Below are positions 21,924-30,092 of a stretch of DNA of 39,435 nt, piece after piece. The notes beneath the pieces were generated by a model, which saw only the letters and a program-made list of their open reading frames with translations, was not told where the DNA came from and did no database searches. Every line of letters begins with the position of its first letter. Position 1 is the stretch's first letter. The stretch comes from JAIRTY01 sp050257395 (GTDB lineage: Bacteria > Actinomycetota > Actinomycetes > Streptosporangiales > Streptosporangiaceae): NCBI GenBank assembly GCA_050257395.1, contig JBLMWU010000221.1, forward strand, positions 1 through 39,435. The letters are read 5' to 3'. The translations under genes and the position numbers were made by a program.

Positions 21924-22784
21924 ATGCAGAAGCGGATAGCGCTGGTCATCCCGGCGGTGATGGCCGCGGCCCTGGCCGGCTGCGGGTCGGTGCACGCCGC
22001 GCCCCCGGGCATCCCGGCCGCGGCGGCGGCCACCGCCGCCACGTCGTCGCGGGTCAGCATGGCCGTGACCACCGGCACCGGCGGCATGTCCGTCACCTTC
22101 AGCGGCGCCGGCGCATTCGACTACGCCCACTCCCGCGGCTGGCTGCGGCTGGGCGGCGCCGGGTTCGCGCTGGAAGAGCGCTTCGTGGCGCCGCGCATGT
22201 ACGTGAAGCTGCCCGGCGGCATCCCGGACACCCGCGGCAAGCTGTGGCTCTCGGCGCCGGTGCAAGGCGCGAACGCCACCAGGACGCTGCCGCTCATGTT
22301 CCCGGGGCCGCAGGCCACGCCCGCGGACCTGCTGTCCCTCATCTCCGGCGCGGCCACCAGCAGGAAGAACCTGGGCACCGCCACCATCGGGGGCGTCCGC
22401 ACGACGCATTACCACCTGACCGTGGACCTCGCCAGGGCGATCTCCCGGGCGCGCCCCGCCGCGGCGGGGCGGCTGCGCGGCCTGGCCGCCCTGCTCGGCT
22501 CGGCCTCCGTGCCGGCGGACGTCTGGGTGGACGGGAAAGGACTGGTCCGGCGCATCCAGGTGAAGCTCGCCGGGCTGCCGGTCAAGCCCGGCCAGCCGGT
22601 CTCCGCGGGCGGGTCCCGGTTCTCCGTGACCGAGACCGTCACCTACTCCGATTTCGGTGTGCCGGTCCGGGTGACCGCACCGCCCGCGGGCCAGGTCGTG
22701 GACATCTCCTCGGTGGGCTCGGCGGTGAGCAGCATCCTCGGCATCATCGGGCACGGGAGCGGCGGGGGCTCCGCCACGCCGTAG
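21924..22784 (+). CDS. Lipoprotein resembling the LppX/LprAFG family
   Basis: A 286-residue exported lipoprotein. The signal peptide ends in the lipobox LAGC, with Cys20 the lipidated residue. The mature part has the extended beta-sheet pattern of the LppX/LprAFG fold, which in mycobacteria carries lipids across the envelope. Visible matches to that family style include YVKLPGG, VWVDGKGLVRRIQVKLAGLP and VTETVTYSDFGVPVRVTAPP. Assignment to the family is by motif impression only; lipid transport is inferred. ATG 21924 is chosen because the signal sequence begins there; an ATG at 21888 lies inside the candidate -10. Confidence 0.78.
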   Translation: MQKRIALVIPAVMAAALAGCGSVHAAPPGIPAAAAATAATSSRVSMAVTTGTGGMSVTFSGAGAFDYAHSRGWLRLGGAGFALEERFVAPRMYVKLPGGIPDTRGKLWLSAPVQGANATRTLPLMFPGPQATPADLLSLISGAATSRKNLGTATIGGVRTTHYHLTVDLARAISRARPAAAGRLRGLAALLGSASVPADVWVDGKGLVRRIQVKLAGLPVKPGQPVSAGGSRFSVTETVTYSDFGVPVRVTAPPAGQVVDISSVGSAVSSILGIIGHGSGGGSATP

Positions 22785-22800
22785 CCGCGGCCAGGGCTGC

Positions 22801-23880
22801 TCAGCGGCGGTGCCTGCGGCGGCGGCGCAGGCCCGCCAGCACCAGGATCAGCAGCACGACGAAGCCGCCCGCGGCCGGCAGGATCCGCTTGAGTACCGGC
22901 AGCCCGGCCACGTTGAGCAGGTCGATGGCTTCCTCATCCGGCGGCCGCAGCCGCCGCGGCGCCGCCTCCCCGGCGGGCGCTGCCTGCCCGGCGGCTGCTG
23001 GCGCCGCGGGCGCGGCCGGGCCAGGCCCGCCTGCCGCCCCGTTCGCGTCCGTCCCCGGCGCGGGGACCGGTGCCGGGGTGGCCGCCCGCACCGGTGCGCC
23101 TTCCGCGGTGCCGCCCGCGGCCCCCGCGGCCAGGGCGGCGTCGCTCGCCTCCGGAGCCGGGCCCGCCAGCGCGCCGCCGGCGGTCACCCCCAGGTCCGCG
23201 AGCTTGCTGCGGATCTGGGCGACGGTCTGCGGGCCCACGCCCGGCAGGGCGAGCAGGGCCGCGTCGTCGCGGGCCGCCAGGTCGGCGACGGTGTCCAGGC
23301 CCGCGGCGCGCAGGCTGGCGGTGGCCCGGGCGGGGAGCTTGAGGTCACCGATTCCGGCGGCCAGCGCCGGGCCGGGAGCGGCCGCCCCCGGCCCGGCACC
23401 GTTGCCCGCGCTCGCCCCGGCCTGGCCGGCCGGCTGGCCCGCTGCCAGCTCGGCGGCCAGGTTCGCGGCGAACGTGTCGATGATCCGCCCGCCCACCTCG
23501 GTCAGCATGCCCCGGCCGAACTGGGCCGGCCGGCCCGTCACCGCCAGGCTGGTGTGCACGATGACCTGTGTCTGGTCACCCTCGCCCTGCAGGACCGACC
23601 GCACCGTGGCGGTCGCCGTGCCAGCACCCCGGGTCTCGCGGCCCGAGGCTTCGAGGGTGACCGAGCGGGCGCTGGCATCCCGTTCACGAAAATGCGCCTT
23701 CCCGGTGTAGGTGAGGGTCACCGGCCCGACCTTGACCTTGATCCGGCCGGCGATCTCATCGCCTGCCACCGAGTCGACGGTGGCGCCCGGCATGCAGGGC
23801 GCCACCCGCTCGACGTCGAGCAGCGTCTCCCAGGCCTGATCAGGCGGCACCGGGATGGTGAACGAGTGCTCCAGTTCCAT
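22801..23880 (-). CDS. coxG: CoxG-like SRPBCC protein with alphaCTD-like domain and membrane anchor
   Basis: A 359-residue protein, last gene of the cox-type operon, 6 bp after coxM. Residues 1-145 are a CoxG/SRPBCC domain (MELEHSFTIPVPPDQAWETL, VAPCMPGA, GRGMLTEVGGRIIDTFAANL). CoxG recruits CO dehydrogenase to the membrane in studied species. After an Ala/Gly/Pro linker, residues 178-232 (IGDLKLPARATASLRAAG, VADLAARDDAALLALPGVG, QTVAQIRSKLADLGV) read like the helix-hairpin-helix C-terminal domain of RNA polymerase alpha. A second linker leads to a single membrane helix (about 334-351) and a basic tail RRRRRHRR. The known CoxG proteins I recall lack the middle domain. Its partner is unknown: it could bind DNA or a protein. 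Confidence 0.82.
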   Translation of the reverse strand: MELEHSFTIPVPPDQAWETLLDVERVAPCMPGATVDSVAGDEIAGRIKVKVGPVTLTYTGKAHFRERDASARSVTLEASGRETRGAGTATATVRSVLQGEGDQTQVIVHTSLAVTGRPAQFGRGMLTEVGGRIIDTFAANLAAELAAGQPAGQAGASAGNGAGPGAAAPGPALAAGIGDLKLPARATASLRAAGLDTVADLAARDDAALLALPGVGPQTVAQIRSKLADLGVTAGGALAGPAPEASDAALAAGAAGGTAEGAPVRAATPAPVPAPGTDANGAAGGPGPAAPAAPAAAGQAAPAGEAAPRRLRPPDEEAIDLLNVAGLPVLKRILPAAGGFVVLLILVLAGLRRRRRHRR

Positions 23881-23886
23881 TGACTC

Positions 23887-24744
23887 TCAGACTCCCGCGG
23901 CTCCCGCCAGCGCCCGCGCGGTGAGCACCCGGGCCAGATGGCGCCGGTAGTCGGGAGCACCGTGCAGGTCCGCCGGCGGCTGTGTGCCGTCATCCGCCTG
24001 GGCGGCGGCCGACCGAAGGGCGTCGCGGCTCGCGTCGGCGCCCGCAGCGGCGGCCTCGGCCGCGTGGGCCCGGACCGGAACCCGGCCCATGTTGGTCAGG
24101 CCGATCCTGGCCTCCGCGACCTGCCCGTTCGAGCGCCGCGCGAGCGCGGCTACCCCGACGATCGCCCACGCCTGGGCGGTCCGGTGGAATTTCTCGTAAC
24201 GATAACCCCAGCCGGGGCCGAGCTTGGGCACCCGCACCCCGGTGAGGATCTCGTCCGGGGCCAGCGCGGTCTCCAGGTAGTCCACGAAGAACTCGCCAGC
24301 GCCGATCGTCCGGTCCCCGCCGGGCCCGGTCGCGGTCATGACGCCGTCCAGCGCCATCACCACCGCCGGCAGGTCCCCGGCCGGGTCGGCGTGCGCGATC
24401 GACCCGCCGAGGGTGCCCCGGTGCCGGACCGCCGGGTCGGCGACCGTGCCGGCCGCCTCGGCCAGCAGCCCGCAGTGCTCGCGGATCAGCGGGTCCCGCA
24501 CCACCTCGTCGTGGCTGGTGAGCGCGCCGATCCAGAGCGAGTCGCCGTCGTCGCGGACGCCCCGCAGCTCGCTCAGCGAGCCGACGTCGACGAGCACCTC
24601 AGGGTAGGCGAGGCGCAGCCGCAGCAGCGGGATCAGGCTCTGCCCGCCCGCGATCACCTTGGCGTCCTCCCCCCCGCCGGCCAGCGCGCTGACCGCGCCG
24701 GACAGCGAGGACGGCCGGGTGTACTCGAACTTCGACGGGATCAT
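23887..24744 (-). CDS. coxM: Medium FAD subunit of CO-dehydrogenase-type hydroxylase
   Basis: A 285-residue FAD-binding subunit that passes electrons from the iron-sulfur subunit to an acceptor. FAD pyrophosphate motifs AGGQS (32-36) and TLGGS (111-115) are both present, with the usual CO-dehydrogenase flavoprotein C-terminal domain after about residue 175. ATG 24744 has GGAGGTG upstream and overlaps the coxL stop (ATGA), showing coupling. Third gene in the order S-L-M-G. Confidence 0.9.
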   Translation of the reverse strand: MIPSKFEYTRPSSLSGAVSALAGGGEDAKVIAGGQSLIPLLRLRLAYPEVLVDVGSLSELRGVRDDGDSLWIGALTSHDEVVRDPLIREHCGLLAEAAGTVADPAVRHRGTLGGSIAHADPAGDLPAVVMALDGVMTATGPGGDRTIGAGEFFVDYLETALAPDEILTGVRVPKLGPGWGYRYEKFHRTAQAWAIVGVAALARRSNGQVAEARIGLTNMGRVPVRAHAAEAAAAGADASRDALRSAAAQADDGTQPPADLHGAPDYRRHLARVLTARALAGAAGV

Positions 24745-27107
24745 GCCGCACCTCCGTTGGCACGTGCTTCCTGGATGGCCCGCCAGACCCGTTCCGGCGT
24801 GCACGCCATCTCGACGTCCTTGACGCCCAGCGGGCGCAGCGCGTCGATGATGGCGTTGACCACGGCCGGGGTGGACGCGATGGTGCCGGCCTCGCCGACC
24901 CCCTTGACGCCCAGCTGGTTGGTGGTAGCCGGGGTCTCGGTCCGGTCGGTGGTGAACGAGGGCAGGTCCGCCGCTGACGGCAGCAGGTAGTCGGCCATGG
25001 TGGTGGTCAGCAGGTTGCCGTCGTCGTCGTAGCTGGCCTCCTCGAACAGCGCCTGGGCGATGCCCTGCGCCAGGCCGCCGTGCACCTGGCCCTCGACGAT
25101 CAGCGGGTTGACGACCTTGCCCACGTCGTCCACGGCCACGTACGAGCGGATCTTCACCATGCCGGTCTCGGTGTCGACCTCGGTCGCGCACAGGTGCGTG
25201 CCGTGCGGGAACGAGAAGTTCTCCGGGTCGAACGTGGCGTCGGAGTCCAGCGACGGCTCCACACCCTCGGGCAGGTCATGCGCGGCGAACGTGGCCAGCG
25301 CGACCTCCTGGATGCTGTGGCCCTTCTCCGGGTCCCCGCGCACGTGCAGCCGGCCAGCGGTGAACTCGATGTCGTTCTCGCTGGCTTCCAGCATGTGCGC
25401 GACGATCCGCTTGGCCTTGCCGATGACCTTGCCGCAGGCGAGGTCGAGGGCGATGCCGCCGACCGTCAGCGACCGGGACCCGTAGGTGTCCATGCCCTTC
25501 GGCGAGATCTGGGTGTCGCCGTGCAGCACCCGGATGTCCTCGAACGGCACGCCCAGCTTGTCGGCCACGATCTGGCTCCACGCCGTCTCGTGGCCCTGGC
25601 CGTGCGCGCTGGACCCGGTGACGACCTCGACCTTGCCGGTCGGCAGCATCCGCACCGACGCGTGCTCCCAGCCGCCGGCGCCGTAGGCCAGCGAGCCGAG
25701 CACCCGCGACGGCGCCAGGCCGCACATCTCCGTGAACGTGGAGGTGCCGATGCCGAGCTGGACCGGGTCGCCCGACTCGCGCCGGCGCTGCTGCTCGGCC
25801 CGCAGCTCGTCGTAGCCGAAGAGCTCCTTCGCCCGGGCCGTGGCGGCCTCGTAGTTGCCGCTGTCGTAGGTCAGCCCGGCGATGGTGGTGAACGGGAACT
25901 CCTCGTGGGCGATCCAGTTGCGCCGCCGGACTTCCAGCGGGTCCATGCCGAGCTCGGCGGCCAGTTCGTCCATCATCCGCTCGATGCCGAAGGTGGCCTC
26001 GGGCCGGCCCGCGCCGCGGTAGGCGTCGGTGGGCATGGTGGTGGTGAACACGCCGGTGCAGTTGAACTTGTACGCATCCATCTTGTAGATCGCGTTGAAC
26101 ATGAACGCGCCCAGCAGCGGCACGCCGGGGGTGACCAGCATGAGGTAGGCGCCCATGTTGGCGAGCAGGTCCACGTCCAGGCCCCGGATGCGGCCGTCGC
26201 GGTCCGCGGCGATCCGCAGCTTCTGCCACTGGTCGCGACCGTGGTGCACGGTCAGGTTGCCCTCGCTGCGCGACTCGGTCCACTTGACCGGCCGGCCGAG
26301 CTTGCGGGACACCAGCACCGCGATCACTTCCTCCGCCGTGACCTGCAGCTTCGACCCGAAGCCGCCGCCCACGTCCGGGGCGATCACCCGGATGTCCTGC
26401 TCGGGGATGCCGAAGAAGGCCGCCAGCGCGAAGCGCAGCACGTGCGGGATCTGGGTGGCCGACCACAAGGTGACCTCGCCGGCGACGCTGCTGGCGACCA
26501 CCGCGCGCGGCTCCATCGCGGACGGGATCAGCCGCTGCTGCCGGAACGTCCGCTCGATCACCACGGGCGCGTCGGCGAACGCCGCGTCCAGGTCGCCGTT
26601 GGCGAACGTCCAGGTGTAGCTCTTGTTGCCCTGCGGGTGGACCTTGGGGGAGTTCTCCTGCAGGGCGGTCCGCATGTCCAGCACCGCTGGCAGCGGCTCA
26701 TACTCGACGGTCACGCCGGCCAGCGCGTCCGCGGCGGTGTAGCGGTCCCGGGCGATGACGACCGCGACCGCCTCGCCGACGTAGCGGACCTCCTCGGTGG
26801 CCATCGGCGGGTGCGGCGGGATCACGATGTCCTCGGTGACCGGCCACGCGCAGGGCAGGCTGCCCTGCTCGGGGAAGTCCGCCCCGGAGAACGCCGCGAT
26901 CACGCCCGGCATGCTGCGCGCCCCGGACAGGTCCACCGAGGTGATCCGGGCGTGCGCGTACGGGGAGCGCACGAACGCCATGTGCAGCATGCCCGGGAGC
27001 ACGATGTTGTCGGTCCAGTTCGTCTGCCCGGTGATGAGCCGGGCGTCCTCCTTGCGGGCCCGCGGCCTGCCGAGCTCGGCCTGCCGGGCCTCGGCCTCAG
27101 CGGTCAT
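24741..27107 (-). CDS. coxL: Large molybdopterin subunit, form II CO dehydrogenase type
   Basis: A 788-residue catalytic subunit of the xanthine oxidase family, binding a molybdenum cofactor. Seen: GRPRARKEDARLITGQ at the N-terminus, DVGGGFGSK (245-253), the active-site loop AYRGAGR (362-368), GQGHETAWSQI, and GVKGVGEAGT with catalytic Glu739. The loop AYRGAGR marks form II; proven CO oxidisers (form I) have AYxCSFR with an S-selanyl-cysteine. The real substrate may therefore be another aldehyde, purine or small molecule. ATG 27107 overlaps the coxS stop (ATGA). Confidence 0.9.
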   Translation of the reverse strand: MTAEAEARQAELGRPRARKEDARLITGQTNWTDNIVLPGMLHMAFVRSPYAHARITSVDLSGARSMPGVIAAFSGADFPEQGSLPCAWPVTEDIVIPPHPPMATEEVRYVGEAVAVVIARDRYTAADALAGVTVEYEPLPAVLDMRTALQENSPKVHPQGNKSYTWTFANGDLDAAFADAPVVIERTFRQQRLIPSAMEPRAVVASSVAGEVTLWSATQIPHVLRFALAAFFGIPEQDIRVIAPDVGGGFGSKLQVTAEEVIAVLVSRKLGRPVKWTESRSEGNLTVHHGRDQWQKLRIAADRDGRIRGLDVDLLANMGAYLMLVTPGVPLLGAFMFNAIYKMDAYKFNCTGVFTTTMPTDAYRGAGRPEATFGIERMMDELAAELGMDPLEVRRRNWIAHEEFPFTTIAGLTYDSGNYEAATARAKELFGYDELRAEQQRRRESGDPVQLGIGTSTFTEMCGLAPSRVLGSLAYGAGGWEHASVRMLPTGKVEVVTGSSAHGQGHETAWSQIVADKLGVPFEDIRVLHGDTQISPKGMDTYGSRSLTVGGIALDLACGKVIGKAKRIVAHMLEASENDIEFTAGRLHVRGDPEKGHSIQEVALATFAAHDLPEGVEPSLDSDATFDPENFSFPHGTHLCATEVDTETGMVKIRSYVAVDDVGKVVNPLIVEGQVHGGLAQGIAQALFEEASYDDDGNLLTTTMADYLLPSAADLPSFTTDRTETPATTNQLGVKGVGEAGTIASTPAVVNAIIDALRPLGVKDVEMACTPERVWRAIQEARANGGAA

Positions 27108-27598
27108 GACGTCACCCCTGCCTCCGTTGCCGCTGCCGCGGCGGGCGCCTCGGACGCGCGCTTGACGGCGCGGACGATGTTCTCGTAGCCGGTGCACCGG
27201 CACAGGTTGCCTTCCAGGCCTTCCCGGATCTCGCCCTCGGTCGGCCGGGGGTTGGCGCGCAGCAGGTCCGCCGCGGCCATGATCATGCCGGGCGTGCAGT
27301 AGCCGCACTGCAGCGCGTGCTCCTCATGGAAGGCCCGCTGGAGCGGGTGCAGCTCTCCGTTGGCAAGGCCCTCAATGGTGGTGATCTCTGCGCCGTCGGC
27401 CTGGACCGCCAGGACCGAGCAGCTCTTGACCGAGACCCCGTTCATATGGACTGTGCATGCGCCGCAGTTGGACGTGTCACAGCCGATCGGCGTGCCGGTC
27501 TTCCCCACTTTCTCCCGCAGATAGTGGACCAGCAGCAGCCGGGGTTCTACTTCGTCGGTGTAGGTGACCCCGTCAACGTTGACGGTGATATTGGGCAT
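27104..27598 (-). CDS. coxS: Small [2Fe-2S] subunit of CO-dehydrogenase-type hydroxylase
   Basis: A 164-residue iron-sulfur subunit with both clusters intact: plant-type ferredoxin cysteines Cys40, 45, 48 and 60 (GCDTSNCGAC), and the second-domain set Cys98, 101, 133 and 135 (CGYCTPGM, CRCTGYENI). ATG 27598 follows GAGGAGG at 6 nt and begins the beta strand PNITVNVDG; upstream codons are not family-like. First gene of the operon. A TAGGTT box at 27643-27638 may be its -10. Confidence 0.92.
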   Translation of the reverse strand: MPNITVNVDGVTYTDEVEPRLLLVHYLREKVGKTGTPIGCDTSNCGACTVHMNGVSVKSCSVLAVQADGAEITTIEGLANGELHPLQRAFHEEHALQCGYCTPGMIMAAADLLRANPRPTEGEIREGLEGNLCRCTGYENIVRAVKRASEAPAAAAATEAGVTS

Positions 27599-27637
27599 GC
27601 GCGGCCTCCTCGCAGATGGCAATTGCGCCTGTTGCCC

Positions 27638-27643
27638 AACCTA
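27638..27643 (-). promoter_or_regulatory. Candidate -10 (TAGGTT) of the cox-type operon
   Basis: TAGGTT on the minus strand fits TAnnnT and would give a leader of about 33 nt that includes GAGGAGG before coxS. No good -35. Confidence 0.35.
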
Positions 27644-27784
27644 GGACGGCCGGGCCGGACCCACCAGACCCGTTCTGGGTGAGCGGCCCGGTTCCCTGAC
27701 GTGGACCGACGGCACGGAGCGGGACATTTCATCACAGCTCGTACCGAGCTGGCGGGCGCTGCGGCGCGGCAGCCGCGGGCGCGG

Positions 27785-28504
27785 TCAGGCCGTGTCGACG
27801 ATCTGGAACACCTCGGCCAGGCTGCCGGCGGGCAGGCCGCCGCGCTCGGCCGCGCGGCTGAGCCAGCCGCGCAGGAAGTCCTCCAGGTCCGCCATGTGGC
27901 TGGTCTGGCTCTCGTGCGCGCGCAGCGCGGCGACCTTGCGGGGGAAGGTGGCCGTCACGTCCACGTAGTGGCCGGCGGCGGGGCTGGCGGCCAGCCAGAC
28001 CTCCCGCACCTTCCAGGGCTCCAGCCTTTCCCCGGTGAGCAGGTCGGGAAACGCGAACGGGTTGCGCGCGTCCGGGTACACCGCATCCAGGGCGGCCGCC
28101 CCCACGGCCCGGTGGTCAGGGTGGCTGGCGCCGATCCGGGCGTAGTTGCGTTCCGGGCTGGAGGTCAGCACCCGGTCCGGGCGCACCTGCCGGATCACCC
28201 GGGACAGGTCCTTGCGCAGAGCCAGGCTGGGCTCCAGCTGCCCGTCCGGGTACCCGAGGAACCGCAGGTCGCTGACGCCGACACACTTGGCGGCCTCGGT
28301 CTGCTCGGCCCGGCGCAGCCGGGCCATCTCCTCGCGCCCGACCGACTCGTCGTAGCCTCCCGCGTCGCCGTCGGTCACGATGCAGTAGCTGACCTCGATC
28401 CCGGCGTCGGTCCAGCCCGCGATCGTGGCGGCCGCGCTGAAGTCCACGTCGTCTGGATGGGCAACGATGGCCAGCACCCGCTGCACCCCGGAATCGTCAG
28501 GCAT
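27785..28504 (-). CDS. PIG-L (LmbE) family deacetylase
   Basis: A 239-residue zinc-dependent N-deacetylase of the family that includes MshB and Mca of mycothiol metabolism. The metal motif AHPDD (15-19) and the second motif SHPDH (127-131) are intact. Further family features are VTDGDAGGYD and ERNYARIGASHPDHRAVG. The ATG at 28504 has TAGGAT exactly 7 nt upstream and no ribosome binding site, so it is probably transcribed leaderless from inside the end of the PAP2 gene. The substrate (a GlcNAc-linked thiol, a glycolipid or an antibiotic precursor) cannot be read from the sequence. Confidence 0.9.
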   Translation of the reverse strand: MPDDSGVQRVLAIVAHPDDVDFSAAATIAGWTDAGIEVSYCIVTDGDAGGYDESVGREEMARLRRAEQTEAAKCVGVSDLRFLGYPDGQLEPSLALRKDLSRVIRQVRPDRVLTSSPERNYARIGASHPDHRAVGAAALDAVYPDARNPFAFPDLLTGERLEPWKVREVWLAASPAAGHYVDVTATFPRKVAALRAHESQTSHMADLEDFLRGWLSRAAERGGLPAGSLAEVFQIVDTA

Positions 28505-28517
28505 GCCCCCGATCCTA
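28505..28517 (-). promoter_or_regulatory. Leaderless promoter of the PIG-L gene (-10 TAGGAT)
   Basis: TAGGAT (28517 to 28512, minus strand) is followed by 7 nt and ATG 28504. The box overlaps the PAP2 stop codon region. Confidence 0.5.
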
Positions 28518-29966
28518 TGAGCGGCTTGCGGCCGGGACGGCGCGGGCCGGGCGGCGGATCGCCGGGCGGCCCCGGGCCGGGCCGCCGGCGTTGGGCTTGA
28601 TCAGCATGGAAGCCGCCGTCAGCCAGAGCGCGGAGAAGAGCAGGCTGCCGAGGATGTCGGTCGGGTGGTGCTCGCCCCGGTACATACGGGAGATCGCGAC
28701 CAGGATGGGCATGGCGATCGCCGGGACGAGGAAGAGCCACCGCCACCAGCCCCGGGCGTGGCCGATGACCAGGATGGCCACCGCGAGGTAGAAGCAGCAG
28801 GCCGCGGCCTCGTGCCCGGACGGGTACGCCGAGGTGGGCAGGTGCTGGTCGAGGTGCGTGACGTCCGGGCGGGGCCGTCTGACGACGGCGGCGGCGGCGA
28901 GGAACGCGGCCAGCTCGCCCAGCATCAGGACGGCGATGTAGAGGACCGGCCGCCAGCGCCGGGTGACGGCGAGGAAGATCACCCCGGTGGCGACGGAACC
29001 GATGAGGATCGTCACGGTCGCGCCGGCGGTGGTGAAGATCAGGCTCCAGCTGGTCCAGCCCGGGGTGCGGTGCGCGGCGAGCCAGTGCGGGATCGACCGG
29101 TCGCCCAGCACGTTGCCGTTCCCGTACCTGGTGACCAGCTCGCCGGCGCCGGTGACCAGGCCGAGGATCAGCACCCAGGCGATGACGAGGCCGGCCGCGA
29201 TGCGGCCGGCCGCGGGATGGCCCCCGGCCGGCTCCGGCTCGGCGGGCCTGAGGTCCGGCCGGGCCTCCGGCTCCAGCCCTTCGGTCACCGGATCGGTCAC
29301 CGGCCGGCCGGCCGCGTGCCGGCTCAGCTCGAAGGCGAACGCGGTGAGGCCGAGCCAGCCGATCCCGAGCGCCCAGCCACCCACCACGTCGGACAGGTAG
29401 TGCACGCCGAGCAGGATCCTGCTGATCCCGACCAGCGCCACCAGCGCGGCGACGACGGCGATGAAAACGGCGCGCCACCGGCCGCGGGCGGCGGGCACGA
29501 AGACGAGCAGCACCGCCCCGTAGCAGATGATCGAGCCGAGCGAGTGCCCGCTGGGGAAGCTGTTGCCGGTGCCGTGCGCGATCGGGTGCGCCACCACCGG
29601 GCGCAGCCGGCCGACCAGCGACTTGAGGACCGGGTCCAGGACGAGCGCGCCGGCCCCGGTGATGAGCAGGTAGGCCGCCAGCCGCCAGCGCCGCCGGATC
29701 GCGAGCACGATCGCGGCCGCCGCGACCACCCCCGACAGCACCGCGGTGCTGCCCAGCATGGTGACCGCCCTGACCACCGCGACCAGCAGATGGCCGCCTG
29801 CGATCAGGCGGTTGATGCTGGCGGCCGCGCCGTGGTCAGCCGACTCGAGCGGTGGCCACTGCAGCCGCACCGCCACCAGCAGGACCGCAAAGACCAGCGC
29901 CGCGGCGGTGACCGTGGCCAGCGGCACCAGGCTGCGGCGGGGGCGCTCGATGACGCGTTGTGACAT
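28515..29966 (-). CDS. Tandem double PAP2 lipid phosphatase
   Basis: A 483-residue membrane protein with two PAP2 domains in one chain, joined by a cytoplasmic-looking acidic linker (about 222-252). Domain 1 carries all three phosphatase motifs: K115-x6-RP, PSGH (138-141) and SR-x5-H-x3-D (182-193). Domain 2 carries PSGH (382-385) and SR-x5-H-x3-D (426-437), but the Lys of the first motif is Ala359 before RRPRP. PAP2 enzymes dephosphorylate phosphatidic acid, isoprenoid diphosphates or similar lipids at the membrane. Most single PAP2 proteins are half this size. Start: ATG 29966, or GTG 29972 two codons earlier; neither has a strong ribosome binding site. Divergent from a lipid-kinase-like gene. 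Confidence 0.88.
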   Translation of the reverse strand: MSQRVIERPRRSLVPLATVTAAALVFAVLLVAVRLQWPPLESADHGAAASINRLIAGGHLLVAVVRAVTMLGSTAVLSGVVAAAAIVLAIRRRWRLAAYLLITGAGALVLDPVLKSLVGRLRPVVAHPIAHGTGNSFPSGHSLGSIICYGAVLLVFVPAARGRWRAVFIAVVAALVALVGISRILLGVHYLSDVVGGWALGIGWLGLTAFAFELSRHAAGRPVTDPVTEGLEPEARPDLRPAEPEPAGGHPAAGRIAAGLVIAWVLILGLVTGAGELVTRYGNGNVLGDRSIPHWLAAHRTPGWTSWSLIFTTAGATVTILIGSVATGVIFLAVTRRWRPVLYIAVLMLGELAAFLAAAAVVRRPRPDVTHLDQHLPTSAYPSGHEAAACCFYLAVAILVIGHARGWWRWLFLVPAIAMPILVAISRMYRGEHHPTDILGSLLFSALWLTAASMLIKPNAGGPARGRPAIRRPARAVPAASRS

Positions 29967-30092
29967 GCCCACCGGATCTGCCCAGCCTGCGGGGGTTCAT
30001 GCCTCGCATACAGGGCACTACGTACATTCCCTGACGAAGCTGGGCGGCCACGTCCGGCAGGCCGCAGCGGGAGACGGGGGGCGTCCTCAGCC

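Noticed and set aside
24741..27107. Calling the operon a proven CO dehydrogenase
   Set aside because: The active-site loop is AYRGAGR (form II), not the AYxCSFR of form I enzymes.
25080..27188. 702-codon plus-strand frame opposite coxL
   Set aside because: Shadow of coxL; no recognisable domain and atypical composition.
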